Origin: Gymnorhina tibicen
Lineage: Eukaryota > Chordata > Aves > Passeriformes > Artamidae
Length of the DNA stretch: 64,000 nt
Direction of reading: 5' to 3'
Assembly (NCBI GenBank): GCA_013399875.1
Contig: VXAZ01001058.1
Coordinates: forward strand, 2,879,377-2,943,376
Position 1 is the first letter of the stretch. Each line of letters starts with the position of its first letter. Positions 50,481-61,700 of the stretch are shown piece by piece. Below the pieces are notes generated by a model. The model saw only the letters and a list, made by a program, of their open reading frames with translations. It was not told where the DNA came from and made no database searches. The translations under genes were made by a program, and so were the position numbers.

Positions 50481-50667
50481 AACCAGCCGTGGAAAGTCCG
50501 TGGCTGGCGGAGCCGCTGCCTCCGCTGGCCTCGGGCAGGGCGCCCGCTCCGTGCCCCGGGGCTGCGGGAGCGCGCGGCGGGCGGCTCGGGGCGCTGTGGG
50601 GCTGCGGCAGCCGCGGCCCGGCCCGGGACGGCTCCGTCGCGGCCGCTTTCCCTTCCCGGCCGCCGCC

Positions 50668-50798
50668 ATGGCGTTGTGCGGGGCTTTCCACAGCTTCCTC
50701 TTCGAGTACGACACCCCGCGCATCGTGCTGATCCGGAGCCGCAAAGTGGGGCTCGTCAACCGCGCCGTGCAGCTCGGCATCCTCGCCTATGTGATCGG
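50668..50798 (+). CDS. P2RX4: P2RX4 coding exon 1 (residues 1-43 plus 2 nt)
   Basis: Encodes the cytoplasmic N-terminus and most of the first membrane helix: [20 protein letters not shown], then [20 protein letters not shown] and YVI. Donor GTGAGC. The N-terminus is one residue shorter than the human protein. Confidence 0.96.
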
Positions 50799-53700
50799 GT
50801 GAGCTGGCTGAGGGGAAGCGGGTGTCCCGGGGCGGCCGCCCTGAGGGGAAGCGGGCGGCTCCGCGCCGGGAGCCCGCGGGGCTGAGGGCAGGGGCCGCCC
50901 CTCCTTCAGGGGCCCTCAGGGGCCGCCCCTCCTTCAGGGGCCCTCAGGGGCCGCGGGACCGAATCTGTCAGGGCGGCGCGGGCTGAGGGGAGCCCGGAAC
51001 TCACCGAACGTGGTGCCACTGCTTAACTGGGCAGCCTTAGCTGGGATTGTGGGGCTGCAGACAGGACAGAATCACAGAATATTCTGAGGTGGAAAGGACC
51101 CGGCAAGGGTCGAGTCCAGCTTTTAAGCGAATGGCCCAAGGGCCCCTCAGGAGCGGGACCATCTCAGGAGGTGACTGTGGTTCACCCAGCAGGGCTGGGC
51201 GTAAAAGCAAATTAGACCCTGCAAACCAGTCTGAAAATAAAAAATATCCCCCGAAAATCAGACAGGAGATTGCCAGTCCGGTGACACTTTTGTAAGGAAA
51301 CACTGTGAAACTGTCTAGAGTGGCCCTTTCAGGTGACATATGGAAGGAGGAATTCCAACCACCTGAGCTTGTTTATGGTGTTTTTATCTGTTGTTTCTTG
51401 CAATCCTTCTCTTTCAGGTGGGTTTTTCTGTGGGAAAAGGGCTACCAGGAAACAGACTCTGTGGTCAGTTCTGTAACCACAAAGGTGAAAGGAGTGACAC
51501 TGACAAACACGTCCACCTTGGGAGCCAGGATCTGGGATGTAGCTGACTATGTCATCCCTCCTCAGGTATCAATCACTTTCGCATGCGGAGAGGAGGTTTC
51601 CTAACAAACATCTACTGCTTTGCTAAAGTCCACTGAGGACTGAAGCAGGTTTGGCTCCAGTGTGGCCATGATATGAGAGGATGAAGCAGCTTGGCTTTGT
51701 TGCAGACCATGCTGAGCACCTGCCCTGGGGAAGCTTGTTTCAAGAAAAATGTGTGTGTGTGCTTGTGTAGAATCACAGAATGGTTTGGGTTTGGAAACAA
51801 CCAAGATAATCTTGTTCCACCCTCCTGCTGTTGGCAGGGACACCTTCCACTATCCCAGGTTACTCCAAGGCCTGCCCAACCTGGCCTTGAACCCTTCCAG
51901 AGATGGGGCAGCCACAGCTTCTCTGGGCAACCTGTGCCAGGACCTCTCCACACTCGAAGTGAAGAATTCCTAATACCTTATCTAAATCTCTCCTCTTTTA
52001 GTTTAAAATTATCCTATCACTATCTGCCTGTGTAAAAAGTCCCTCTCCCTCCTTTTTATAAGCCCCCTTTGGGTACTCAAATGGGCTCTAAGGTCTCCTT
52101 GGAGCCTTTGCTTCTCTGAGGTGCACTGATCCTACTGTCCATGGTGCCCACAAAGACTTGCAACAGCGCCAGTCCTGGCAGAGGAGAAAGAACTTTGCAG
52201 GCATCAGGAAGAAGCTGTAACAATAACCACATGTCATCTTTCTTACTGCTTTCTAAAGCAAACAGCCCCGAGTTAAGTTGTTGGCAGAAGCCACAGGAAT
52301 AGCCTGCAAGTCACCTGATCCAGAACTGAACAGGAAGCATTGCTGTAGTTACTGATTGACTGTGTCTGTAGGACTCTGTGCTGTGTGAGCCATGTGTGGT
52401 GGCCTTCGGGCTGGGCAGGCACAGCCAAGCTGCTGGTCATGGGTCCCTCTGTCTGCATCACATGTGGTGCAGAAAAAAAAGACAGATTTAGACAGATTTT
52501 GGCTGAGTGGTCATAGTTGCTTATCAGTGGAGCGGAAGCAAATGACAGATCTGGAATCATACAGATCTGAAAGTAGTGGAAGTAAAGTAATGAAAATAGT
52601 GCTCCCTGAAGAAACAGGACTGGGCAAATTCCTAACTGATATATTGCAAAAAGAAAGAGTGGGAGTTGTGCTCGGACTTGCAGCTGGAGTTCTATTTCTG
52701 CTCCTGCCTTACAACTCCCCTGAGGAGCTGTGTGATCTGTTTTCATAATGTGAATGAGGAACTTTGGGCCGAGTGGGAGGACAGAAAGAGTTGCCAGTCT
52801 CACAGTCCTTCCTCTGGCTAAACACAGCAGCACCAGGCAATACACATAGGAATCTGCTCTGTTAGTGCTGCACCAGCACTGTCCAGAGCAAGTCCCCTCT
52901 GCTGGACCACCTGGGCTCTGTCAAAAAGATGTTTGGCACAGTGCCTTGGATGCTTTTTGCAGACTATCACTCTTAAGTTTCCTTCTTGTTTTGCATGCTC
53001 AGGGTGAGAACACCGTGTTTGTCATGACCAATGTGATACTCACACTGAACCAGAGCCAAGGCCACTGCCCAGAGGTAGGTGCAGGATCTGCTTTAATCCT
53101 GCCTTGTGTGGGTGGGAGAGCAGGGGAGAGGTTTTGCAGAGTTTTATGTAATTTTGTTCTTCTTCAGCTCCCAGATGATCAAACAGAGTGCACAGTGAAG
53201 AACAACTGTGTTCCAGGATATGTCAGCACCCACAGCAGTGGTAAGAACTTGCTGCAAAGACTGCTTTCAGGTCTGGGTTGTGGTACCTCTGTGCTGTGCC
53301 TTCCCTGCTGTGAAGGAAGCAGCATTTCACTTCAGTCTCCTTGTTCTCATTCTCTCACATGTAAGAGAACTGAAAGGGAAGCTCAGATTTTTCTTCTGGT
53401 GGACTTAGACCAGATGGATTTAGACTGTGTTGGGTGGATGCTGGGTAGATGTGGGCTTTGGTGAGTTAGCAAACAGCGTGAGGCTTTTTCATGGCCTTCA
53501 GTCCCTGAAGCAGTATTTCACATGGATGAGGATTTGACCCGGGAAAAGCACCTGATTCTCTGAAATTACATTTGCAATAGAAGAGAATGTGGGTTTTGGT
53601 AGTGGCACTTCACCTCTGGGAAAATTGCTTTCACCATATGGAATGAGGGGATGTCACACGTCAAATACTGCCTGGTTTTGCTCAGTAGTACCTCCATGCA

Positions 53701-56700
53701 CATGTCTTTCCAGGCATCCAGACTGGGGAGTGTATTCCATACAATGGCAGCATTAACACCTGTGAAGTCTTTGCATGGTGCCCCGTGGAGGATGACAATC
53801 ACGTACCCAAGTGAGTGCTCTGTCTTCCTACTCCGCGGTGCCCCTCCTGAGAGCAGGCTGGTGGTACACAGCTGATGCTTTTCCCAGTGAGATGCTGTTG
53901 GGAAGAGCTGAAGAGGGGAGCACCAAGGACTCCGCAGAAAACATGTTGTATTTACTTACTTTCCCTGTTGTCTTATAGGCCAGCGTTCCTGCGAGAAGCC
54001 GAGAACTTCACCCTTCTGGTGAAGAACAACATTTGGTACCGCAAGTTCAACTTCAGCAAGTAAATAGTGAGAGGGTCGTCGCACTGTCTGGTCTCGTGGG
54101 CAGTAAAGGGGATGCAACAACTCTTCTCTTTCTGTTCTCGTGTAGGCGAAACATCCTCCCCACTATCAACTCCACCTACCTCAAGAACTGCATCTACGAT
54201 GCCCAGACAGATCCCTTCTGCCCTATCTTCCGTTTAGGGAAAATAGTTGAAGCTGCAGGGCAGGACTTCCAGGAAATGGCTGTGGAGGTATTTAGCAGAC
54301 CCTTCTCTTGGGCTTCAGCTGTTTTTAGAAGAGGAGTGGTAGATGTTTGCCCCCTCTGCCTCGTGGCATAAGCCACAGAACACAGACCAGATGCAGGATG
54401 GAGAGTGCTCTGGCCAGAGGGACTGGAGTCAATTCTACATAACAAATAATTGGCCTTGCTTTGTTTGGGTGGGGTTAAGGTTCTGTAGCAGCAGAAAAGA
54501 ATGTTGGACTGAGCCTGGGATTAGAGCCAGTAAATCAGGGTCCTGGTCAGCAGGGAGCCTAGTGCTGGGCTGGCCCATCACCTCTCCTCCACTTGGCAGG
54601 GTGGAGTCATGGCACTGCAGATCAACTGGGACTGCAACCTGGACAGAGCCGCTTCCTACTGCGTGCCAAAATATTCCTTCCGGCGCCTCGACAACAAGGA
54701 CTCTGCCCACACCGTCTCACCTGGCTACAACTTCAGGTAATGTGGCTGTGGAGGGCACCTGCTGTCCCTGCAGCTCCGTCTGCCACTGGCAGTTGTGATA
54801 GTTCTGGCCTTTCGATGGTGCTTGGAGAGCACCGAAAGAAAACCTGGAGAGCTTTTCTGATGCTGTAAGACAGAGCAGGTGGGATCCTCACTGTGCTCAA
54901 ACCACAGCAGGGTGGGGAGGCCAGTGAAGCTCCACTGATTGTGTCAGAGTGCCTGAGTCATGTTTCCATCAGCTTTTGGGTGGCTGTTTGGGCAATGGGG
55001 TGGCAGTGGGACAACTGACTGTTTCAAGGTGTGCTGATAGGGCAGAATTTGAGGGGACTGAGGTGAGACTGAAGCATCTCCTGCACTCTGCTGGGGGGAA
55101 AAACTAACCTGTAGAAGTGGCTCTGTCAGTTGAAGATGGTATCTGCACCAGGAGTATCCTGGCATCATACACCACCACATACACATTCTGGCCAGTACAG
55201 CTAAGTCCAGCTTTCCCTTCCAGTGAAACACCAGCACAGAGCCAGCACCTGGTTGCATCCAGACTGTAATAATACGGATTGGCCCCCTCGCCAAAGTCCT
55301 TGCAGGATTCCTGCTCACGAGGAAACACGGCTCAGGGCTGTTTTGTTTTTAGAATCACAAAATCTTGCTTAGCACAGGGGATCTTTTGGTGGAATTTGGG
55401 TGAATTTGCTGTGGAGCTGTGCAAAGCACTAATATGTGTTTGGGAGGTGCCAGGCTTGCAGGTGTTGGGGTGTCAGGATCGTCTGGAGGATATCACAGCT
55501 GGATCTGAAGTGCTCTTGCTTATTCCAGACCCTGGTACATCCCCTTACCAATTCTTCCTCTTCTCTTCCACCCTCTTCTCTGCTTCCTCCTGGCTTAGTC
55601 AACCGCGTGGCGGAGTAAGTCTGATCTCACTTATTTGTTCTCATCCCTTTTCCCTGTTGATTGCCTGCGGGTGACTCAGTGCGGGACACAGAGCAGCCTT
55701 TGTGTGCCCGGCCGAGCCGCGCGGTTGCTCCCGGCCCTGCCCTCTCGCGGCTGCTTGGTCCCCTGCAGCCGCCTGCCTGCCTCTCTCACCTAGCTGAATT
55801 TCTTCCCGTTTGTCCTTCTGCTCCCCTGCTAAAGCTGCTTTCTCCCCTTCCTATGCCTTGCAAGTTTCCTGATTTTGTGGTGCTCACTCTCTTGAATTCA
55901 CCTGGTTTGAGCTTTTCTCCTATGTGAGCTTGCCTGCATGAAATCTCCATCACTTGGGGCTTGTGTCTGGAAGTACCAATGTTCAGCCCATCCTCATGGG
56001 ATGGGGAACACACCTGGATGTTGCATGATCACATAAGCAACCTCAAAATTTCCAGCTAAGCTCTGACCTATCTTTTCTGCAGGTTTGCAAAATACTACAA
56101 GAACAGTGATGGCACTGAATCACGGACACTTGTCAAAGCTTATGGCATCCGCTTTGATATCATAGTGTTTGGAAAGGTAGGGTGACAATTCCTGGAGGTC
56201 TTGTAGCGAGGGCTTTCAGAGACACTGAAAAGCATACTCAGCCTTGTAACTGTCTTCTAGGCAGGAAAATTTGATGTCATTCCTACCATGATTAACATCG
56301 GCTCTGGCTTAGCACTGTTTGGTGTGGTAAGTGACACTTGGACTCGATTCTGGATTAGTGCCTCAGTTCTGAGGATCACTGTCTTAAACTCTTTCAATCT
56401 CCACTAGGCAACAGTGCTGTGTGACATTGTTGTTCTGTATTGCATGAAGAAGAGATACTACTATCGGGAGAAGAAATACAAATATGTGGAGGATTATGAA
56501 CTGGTAAGCGTCAACGAAGGCAGGGTAAGGCAAAATTGCTTCCTCCTCTGACTCCACAGAGATTCTGAAACAGGATGTAGAAAATCCACATCAAAGGGGG
56601 ATTTTGAACCACAGTTCTAAGGAAACTTTGTCTTCATCAGAGAAGCTGATTTTTACCTCAAAGCTGTTGCAGGGAAGAGCACTAGAAACAAATATTGTTG

Positions 56701-57240
56701 TGTTTCCTGGGCAACCACTCTTGGAGAGGAAAATATACGTTCAAGAACTTGTCATGCTCCTCCTGCACCTCCTTTTTGGGTTGCAGTCATTGGCATTTGC
56801 CTTCTAAGTGCTGTAGGGAACAGCTCTGTTCCCATCAAATCCTTCCTTCTTGGCTTTTGGGGTTCCTGCAGCTGTGAAAAAACCCATTCAGTGGGTTGGT
56901 ATTTTCTGAGACCAGTGTGGTGACAGCCACAGTTACAGCTCCCTCCAGGGTCCAAATGATCTGTTTGGTCAGTAGGGTTTAGTTGGCTGCTTGACTGGTG
57001 CTGAGGGCAGAGCTCAGCCCTACAGCCCTGTGCTTGGTGGGAAGTGTGGCTGCAGAGGGCAGATTTCTCAATCAAAACACCTTGTGCCATTGGAAGAGTA
57101 AAGTCTGAGTAATAGGAAGTAGCTTGCCTGTGCAAAGGATTTTATGTGATTGGAAGGGGGAGAAAGAAGAGTTTCTGGCAGAGAACTGTAATCTCTGATC
57201 CTTGCAGGGAGTTGGTGAGACATACGGAACAAACTCCTGA
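50668..57240 (+). CDS. P2RX4: P2RX4, P2X purinoceptor 4 (complete, 12 coding exons)
   Basis: P2X4 is a trimeric ATP-gated cation channel with high calcium permeability, found at the plasma membrane and in lysosomes. Exons 50668-50798, 51418-51565, 53003-53074, 53168-53240, 53714-53810, 53979-54059, 54146-54287, 54600-54736, 56083-56176, 56261-56326, 56408-56503 and 57208-57240 join in frame with GT-AG introns into 389 codons plus stop; human P2X4 has 388 from memory. Visible family features: EYDTPR before the first membrane helix; ATP-contact Lys66 and Lys68 in TTKVKG, Thr185 in ENFT, Asn292-Phe293-Arg294 in GYNFR and Lys312; all ten ectodomain cysteines (115, 125, 131, 148, 158, 164, 216, 226, 260, 269); second membrane helix at about 335-358. 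Exon 1 ends in the expected place for P2X genes. The C-terminal tail after DYEL differs from mammals. Confidence 0.97.
50890..50957. repeat. 28-bp GC-rich tandem repeat in P2RX4 intron 1
   Basis: Two identical 28-bp units at 50890-50917 and 50918-50945, each starting AGGGGCCGCCCCTCCTTCAG, then the start of a third. Just upstream, TGAGGGGAAGCGGG also occurs twice. The repeat is inside the CpG island. Confidence 0.9.
51067..51160 (-). mobile_element. Short CR1 LINE fragment in P2RX4 intron 1
   Basis: Begins with the reversed CR1 3' terminus, AGAATCACAGAATATTCTGA, followed by GGTGGAAAGGACCC and GTCGAGTCCAGC, typical of reversed CR1. It is minus-oriented, so antisense to P2RX4. Right edge uncertain. 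Confidence 0.8.
51418..51565 (+). CDS. P2RX4: P2RX4 coding exon 2 (residues 44-93)
   Basis: Encodes [20 protein letters not shown] and [20 protein letters not shown], ending VADYVIPPQ. The two lysines of TKVKG are ATP phosphate contacts in the family. Acceptor TTTCAG; donor GTATCA. Confidence 0.96.
51769..52120 (-). mobile_element. CR1 LINE 3' fragment in P2RX4 intron 2
   Basis: About 350 bp of reversed CR1: AGAATCACAGAATGGTTTGG, GGCAGGGACACCTTCCACTA, CCAACCTGGCCTTGAACCCT, TTATAAGCCCCCTTTGGGTA. It is antisense to P2RX4, of the CCATTCT-ending group. It is not close to a splice site. Confidence 0.95.
53003..53074 (+). CDS. P2RX4: P2RX4 coding exon 3 (residues 94-117)
   Basis: A 24-codon exon, [20 protein letters not shown] and HCPE, with the first conserved ectodomain cysteine. 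Acceptor GCTCAG; donor GTAGGT. It is preceded by a 1.4-kb intron holding a CR1 copy. Confidence 0.95.
53168..53240 (+). CDS. P2RX4: P2RX4 coding exon 4 (residues 118-141 plus 1 nt)
   Basis: Encodes [14 protein letters not shown] and PGYVSTHSS in the cysteine-rich head domain. It keeps two cysteines but is otherwise among the more diverged exons. Acceptor CTTCAG; donor GTAAGA. Confidence 0.95.
53714..53810 (+). CDS. P2RX4: P2RX4 coding exon 5 (residues 142-173 plus 2 nt)
   Basis: Encodes [19 protein letters not shown] and [12 protein letters not shown], completing the six-cysteine head domain. Acceptor TTCCAG; donor GTGAGT. Confidence 0.96.
53979..54059 (+). CDS. P2RX4: P2RX4 coding exon 6 (residues 174-200 plus 2 nt)
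   Basis: Encodes [20 protein letters not shown], with the ATP-site threonine in ENFT. Acceptor TTATAG; donor GTAAAT. Confidence 0.96.
54146..54287 (+). CDS. P2RX4: P2RX4 coding exon 7 (residues 201-248)
   Basis: Encodes [20 protein letters not shown] and [17 protein letters not shown] with the fourth disulphide pair and an N-glycosylation sequon NST. Acceptor TGTAG; donor GTATTT, weak but in frame. Confidence 0.96.
54600..54736 (+). CDS. P2RX4: P2RX4 coding exon 8 (residues 249-293 plus 2 nt)
   Basis: Encodes [20 protein letters not shown] and [13 protein letters not shown], ending at PGYNF, part of the NFR ATP-site motif. Acceptor TGGCAG; donor GTAATG. Human has GIMGIQ where this protein has GVMALQ. 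Confidence 0.96.
56083..56176 (+). CDS. P2RX4: P2RX4 coding exon 9 (residues 294-324)
   Basis: Completes NFR and encodes [20 protein letters not shown] and [11 protein letters not shown]. Lys312 contacts ATP in the family. Acceptor CTGCAG; donor GTAGGG. Confidence 0.96.
56261..56326 (+). CDS. P2RX4: P2RX4 coding exon 10 (residues 325-346)
   Basis: Encodes [20 protein letters not shown] and GV: the gate-lining second membrane helix. Acceptor TTCTAG; donor GTAAGT. Confidence 0.96.
56408..56503 (+). CDS. P2RX4: P2RX4 coding exon 11 (residues 347-378)
   Basis: Encodes the end of the second membrane helix and the cytoplasmic [20 protein letters not shown] segment, ending EL. Donor GTAAGC. Read-through would add a short unrelated tail, but the next exon fits the family better. 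Confidence 0.95.
57208..57240 (+). CDS. P2RX4: P2RX4 coding exon 12, last (10 codons and stop)
   Basis: After the acceptor CTTGCAG it encodes [10 protein letters not shown] and TGA. Human P2X4 ends with a similarly short exon, GLASELDQ from memory. Position, phase and length agree; the sequence is diverged. Confidence 0.88.
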   Translation, partial: GVGETYGTNS

Positions 57241-57865
57241 GCTCCTGGTGCTGCAGGACCAACTGCTGCTCTAAACTGCTGCTGGGAACGTTTCTTGACC
57301 CTGCCATGAGACCACCCGCTCTTTGCTGGACGGAAGCGGGGGACAAAACTGAGAAAGGGACCATCTTCACTACTCTTTACTGCTTGGGAGCCAGTCCCAG
57401 GGAGAAGAACTGGGTCTGCTCCTTGTCTGCTGTCTTTCCAGGTTAATTGCACTAAGCACAGAGGGAAATTTGTGCTTTATGCCAGACCTCTGCACTGGCC
57501 AAGCCTGGGACAGGGACAGCTCTGGCATCATAATTTTGCCAGTCCTCCTATCCCTGAGCTCACTGATAGCAGAGGGCACAGGACAACAGGCACAGATTCT
57601 TCCTTAGAGTGAACATGGCCACTGCCAGGAGGTGCCTAACCTTGGGACAGCAGCTCCTTGCTGTTGTCATTTTTCTTTCCCTGAAGGATTGTAAAGCTTA
57701 GCTGAGCCTGTACCTACTATTTAATTGGGTTTCCAAACTCCAGTGGCCACAGACCAAGATAAAGCAGTGTCTGGCTCCATTGTGCTGTGATAAATGACTT
57801 ACTGGTTACAGAACTTTTTTTTCTGTTTTATCTAATTTTTATGCTATTACTTTAAAATTTACTTT

Positions 57866-57871
57866 AATAAA
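57866..57871 (+). terminator. P2RX4 poly(A) signal
   Basis: AATAAA about 625 bp after the P2RX4 stop codon, in a T-rich setting. Cleavage would fall at about 57,885-57,895. No other canonical hexamer was noticed between the stop and this one. Confidence 0.75.
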
Positions 57872-57899
57872 ATAGAGCCTTCCTTCTTGAAGTTCTGCA

Positions 57900-58740
57900 A
57901 GCTGGGTTTTGATCATTCATTTCTCCCCACATAACATACCAAGTTAGTGCAGGGCTATCAAAGCCAGGGCTCTGTGGGCTTTGCCTCTTGATTCTCTCAG
58001 GAGAAGTCCTGATGCAACTACAGCTGCTCTGCCTTGGTTCTCCTGACACCTTGTCCATGTCTGTTGCCTTAAACCCTCTCCAAGGGAAAAGACTTGTAAG
58101 TCAGAGGCCAAGGTCTTAGGGTCTTTATCTGAATGCTGGTACCAGTTGCTTGGAAGAACAGATCTGTTATTCCCTGGCACACCTCCTGTGCTTTTCACCA
58201 CCACATCAACCCTGTGTCTGGGCTGCTGCAGTTAATGGCTTTACGCAATTTGATTGAAGTGGATTTGTTGCCTTTTATATTCACATGGCTAGTGATCACA
58301 TTGACTCACAAAGTCCAGGTCTTCCCTTTCTCTGAACCTTTTCTGGAGTTACAGAGCCCTGGGATCTATTCCATACTTCCAGCATCCTGGCTGCCTTTCT
58401 GCAGCAGCAGAGTGGGTAAACCACAGCATTATCAATTTGCTTTATTCTCTATGTGCCTGCTGCTGCTGAGCACTAAGTTGTGTCCCAGCTCAAAGAGTGC
58501 CCTCCCAAGAGTCAGCACTCCAGCCTCTGTGTGTGAATGCTCAGTTTGGATTGTACAGTGGCCTGAGCTGCTGTGGTCTCATCCTAGCCCAAGATCCCCG
58601 GTAATGGTAGAGCACCAGACTTCACTAGCATAGGAGAGTGCTTTCAGATTCCTCTTCCAACAGCCTAACTCTCACAGCTTGATAAAGACCACTCAAACAG
58701 AATAATGGTTCCACTTGATCAACTAACTCTGGGTTTGGTT
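57900..58740. other. Spacer between the P2RX4 and CAMKK2 3' ends
   Basis: About 850 bp between the two convergent poly(A) signals. It contains a 166-codon plus-strand open frame with an ATG at 58133 but no recognisable product. No repeat was recognised. Confidence 0.5.
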
Positions 58741-58748
58741 GCATGTCA

Positions 58749-58754
58749 TTTATT
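58749..58754 (-). terminator. Candidate poly(A) signal of CAMKK2
   Basis: AATAAA on the minus strand about 3.2 kb below the CAMKK2 stop. A second copy lies at 58809-58814, 55 bp earlier in the transcript. Both fit a long single 3' UTR; other, earlier sites may also be used. Confidence 0.5.
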
Positions 58755-61700
58755 TCAACTTGTACAGTGAAGCTTGAACAGCTGTGTGGAAAAACACTTA
58801 GTTGTTGCTTTATTCTTTCTTCTTAGGTAATGTAATTTAAAAGTGGTAAATACACAGTATTTAAACTTGATACACCTGATAAAGTTAAATGCATAATAAA
58901 GGGGTAGGAATGAAACACAAGCTTGGTCATTAAACAAACAGTATAAAAATCAGGAATAGTTCAGGACCTTAGAAAAGAAACAGATCAATTGCCTGATAGG
59001 TAAGAGGGGACCACCATGGAAAACTACTCAGACAAGAGGCCTGGTTTCCCCTTAGCACTTTTCCTGTGTGCTTTCAGAGCCAAAAAGGCTTAGTACCCAG
59101 CAATAAGCCCACAGTCAGCACCGGGCTTGCTTGGAAGGAAGGGAGTTGGGGAAATCAAGCTATCGCCCAGTTCCAAGGCACAAGCAAAATGTTCACTTCA
59201 CTATAAGGAGAAAGCCAGCGTTACTACTAAGGAACAGCAGCTGGGGAACTGAGCAGGTTTATATACACAGTACAGCTTCTCTAACAGATCATGCATTTAG
59301 AGAGATCTCCCTCACACGGCCGTGCTTTACGCTTTCAACAGAGCTGACCAACCAGAAAAATCCACATCGCGTTTCTTTCCGAAATGTGCGTTTGGCTGCA
59401 GCCCCAGCAGAGCCTGCACTGAGGGATACTCAGTTTGGAGAGCACCTTGGGGAAGTGCTGAACTTTAGCATCCTTCGGAACCAAGCCTGTGCGGGCAGTC
59501 AGACACTGATCTGTGGGAGTATCTAAGGCCCAGAGACTGGCTGGGCATTGGGGAGCTGGTACAGCTGTTGAGAAGCTGCGTTACACCTGGCAGACCTGTT
59601 TGGTCAATGTAAACTGTCTCACCTGACAAATCACAACCAGGGATGGGCAGCACAGAGATCTCTACAACACACCTCTAGCAAACACACCACACACATTACT
59701 ATGCACTAGCTACAAGGAATCAGATCCCCTAGCTTTTTACTTTTTTTTTTTTTTTGGCAGATCGAGTCCATTTGCAGGGTTAGAGAACCAGGCTGCCCAC
59801 TCACACACATTTCCACAATGAAAAGTCCTGTGTAGGAAAGGGGGAGCAGGCAGCTGTAGTAGTGCTGACCCCCAAGTTACCTGTTTGGTTTTCCCATAGC
59901 TGAAGCTGCAGGGCTTTGGCATAGCCTCGGACTAAAATGGGAGGAAAACAGTGCGTGTCTTATGGCTCCAAACTCCACAGTATTGCTCCTAAACCACCAA
60001 CTTCCTCACTGGCTTTGGAGAGAGGCCAGCAGCACAATGCTTCCATAATTAATTGCAATTTAGGGGGAACATCGCTTCAAGTGATCAAAAGGTGTAAGGG
60101 ACAGTTTAGGTAGGCATCGGCACCCTTGCTAATGCTGTCCTGGCTTTAACAAAAACCAGTCCTGACCAGGAATTACCAGGCCAGGTCTGACTGCAGCGGG
60201 GCCAAGGACCTCGGCACACTGCTGTTTGTGCTGTCCAGGATAAAGGAAGACAAGGGAATGGTCACTTTCTAAAGGCAGGGCATCCATGGCCAGGGTTAAC
60301 AGGCAGAGATCTTACCATTAATCAAAATACTTGGCAGTCTCCTAGTGCCTTCTTCCTGAGGGCAAAGAATTACACCTTATCAGTCCCTCACAAGCTTGGG
60401 AGACTCAAATCCTCCTTCTCTGTCAGGTACATCAAATGCCTCATTCAAGGTCACACAACCACATCAGACTGAGAAGGGAGAAAAATCAGACCTTTTCCCC
60501 TCTAGTCCCACACTCCATCCACAAAACAACTGTACTTACCGTGACCCCTTTCCTCAGGCAAACCCTGGCTCCTTGTTCTCCAGCTTTGTTCAAGCACAGA
60601 GAACTTGGGAAAGTGAGTCTGGACGCCAGAGTCTCTCCCACCACATGACAGATTATTATTTTGTACAAGCACCACAAATAATCAGAGTAATCTGACTGAA
60701 GGTGAAAGAGCTCTTCGTAAGAAACAATCCATGAACTAGATATACACTTAATTTACTAACAAGCCTCTGATCCACAGGCATTCACAAATTACTGGTAACA
60801 AACTTGCAAAAAATACATAGCATTGGCCCCAGAATCCAGATCAAGAGTTTGGAAAACAAACGTTTCTTTGAAAATTACTAGCTAATCATTAAGATCTTAA
60901 ATTCTAAGCAAGCCCTAAGTCTATACTTTAAAAACAGCATAAGTTGTATTATTTTTAGTTGTAGTAAACCATGTAATGTACATGGAAGTGAAGGATTTTA
61001 CCCTGAATTTTATATTTTATAATATATCTACCTAGATCAAGTAAAAGATTTAGAAACAAACTGTTAGTGCTTCTTTAGTTGTTTAAAACATTCAGCTAAA
61101 CACCACCTTTCACTCGTATGTCTGCAGCAAAAATAGTTCAAACTGAACTTAAGCCCTTAAATACCTTTTCCTTTCATACACTGAATACCTAACTTACCAA
61201 GTCCTGGTCACACCAAGGCCTCTGGAAAGGTGTTAATTACCTGAGGAGGTAATTAACCTCACTTTCTGAACGTCCTGAAGATGCCGTTTCATACAACTTG
61301 GCTCACAAAAGTAGGCATTCTTTAAAAAGCTGAAAAAGGTGGGTTTTCACTTTTGTTCCCATGCAGTTAAAAAGGTGTCAATTAAAAACAAACCAGAACG
61401 ACAAGAAATAGATGCAACAACATTCCTGGTAGGTCGTGAACTCTCAAAGTGCACACGTGTGGTTGGTTTTACTGCTGTGTATCCCACTTGGCAAAAGCTT
61501 CACCCTTCTGCGCGTGCCCACGGCGACGCGATGGGCATTGCGCCCCTGGGACGCTGGCGTCAGTCCCTGCAAACCATTTGGCATTAAAACCAGCTAAAAG
61601 CAGTTCCAAACGCGTTCTCCTTTGGCTGCTGCGGGTTTTGTTTTGCAAAGCCCTGTTGCTGCTCACCACGACCGCTCACCTCTCCGCTGTCCGCCAGCGC

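Larger units (their letters stand above)
50490..51000. promoter_or_regulatory. P2RX4 CpG-island promoter and exon 1
   Basis: A CG-dense block covering the inferred 5' UTR, coding exon 1 and the start of intron 1. The start codon has an ideal context, GCCGCCATGG. No TATA box was noticed. The transcription start probably lies between the CR1 end and about 50,640. Confidence 0.75.

Noticed and set aside
56504..56551. Read-through extension of P2RX4 exon 11 ([15 protein letters not shown])
   Set aside because: The donor after EL is good and a correctly phased short terminal exon lies at 57,208, as in other P2X4 genes.
58133..58633. 166-codon plus-strand open frame with ATG
   Set aside because: Lies between two convergent gene ends, has no splice or promoter support and no recognisable domain.
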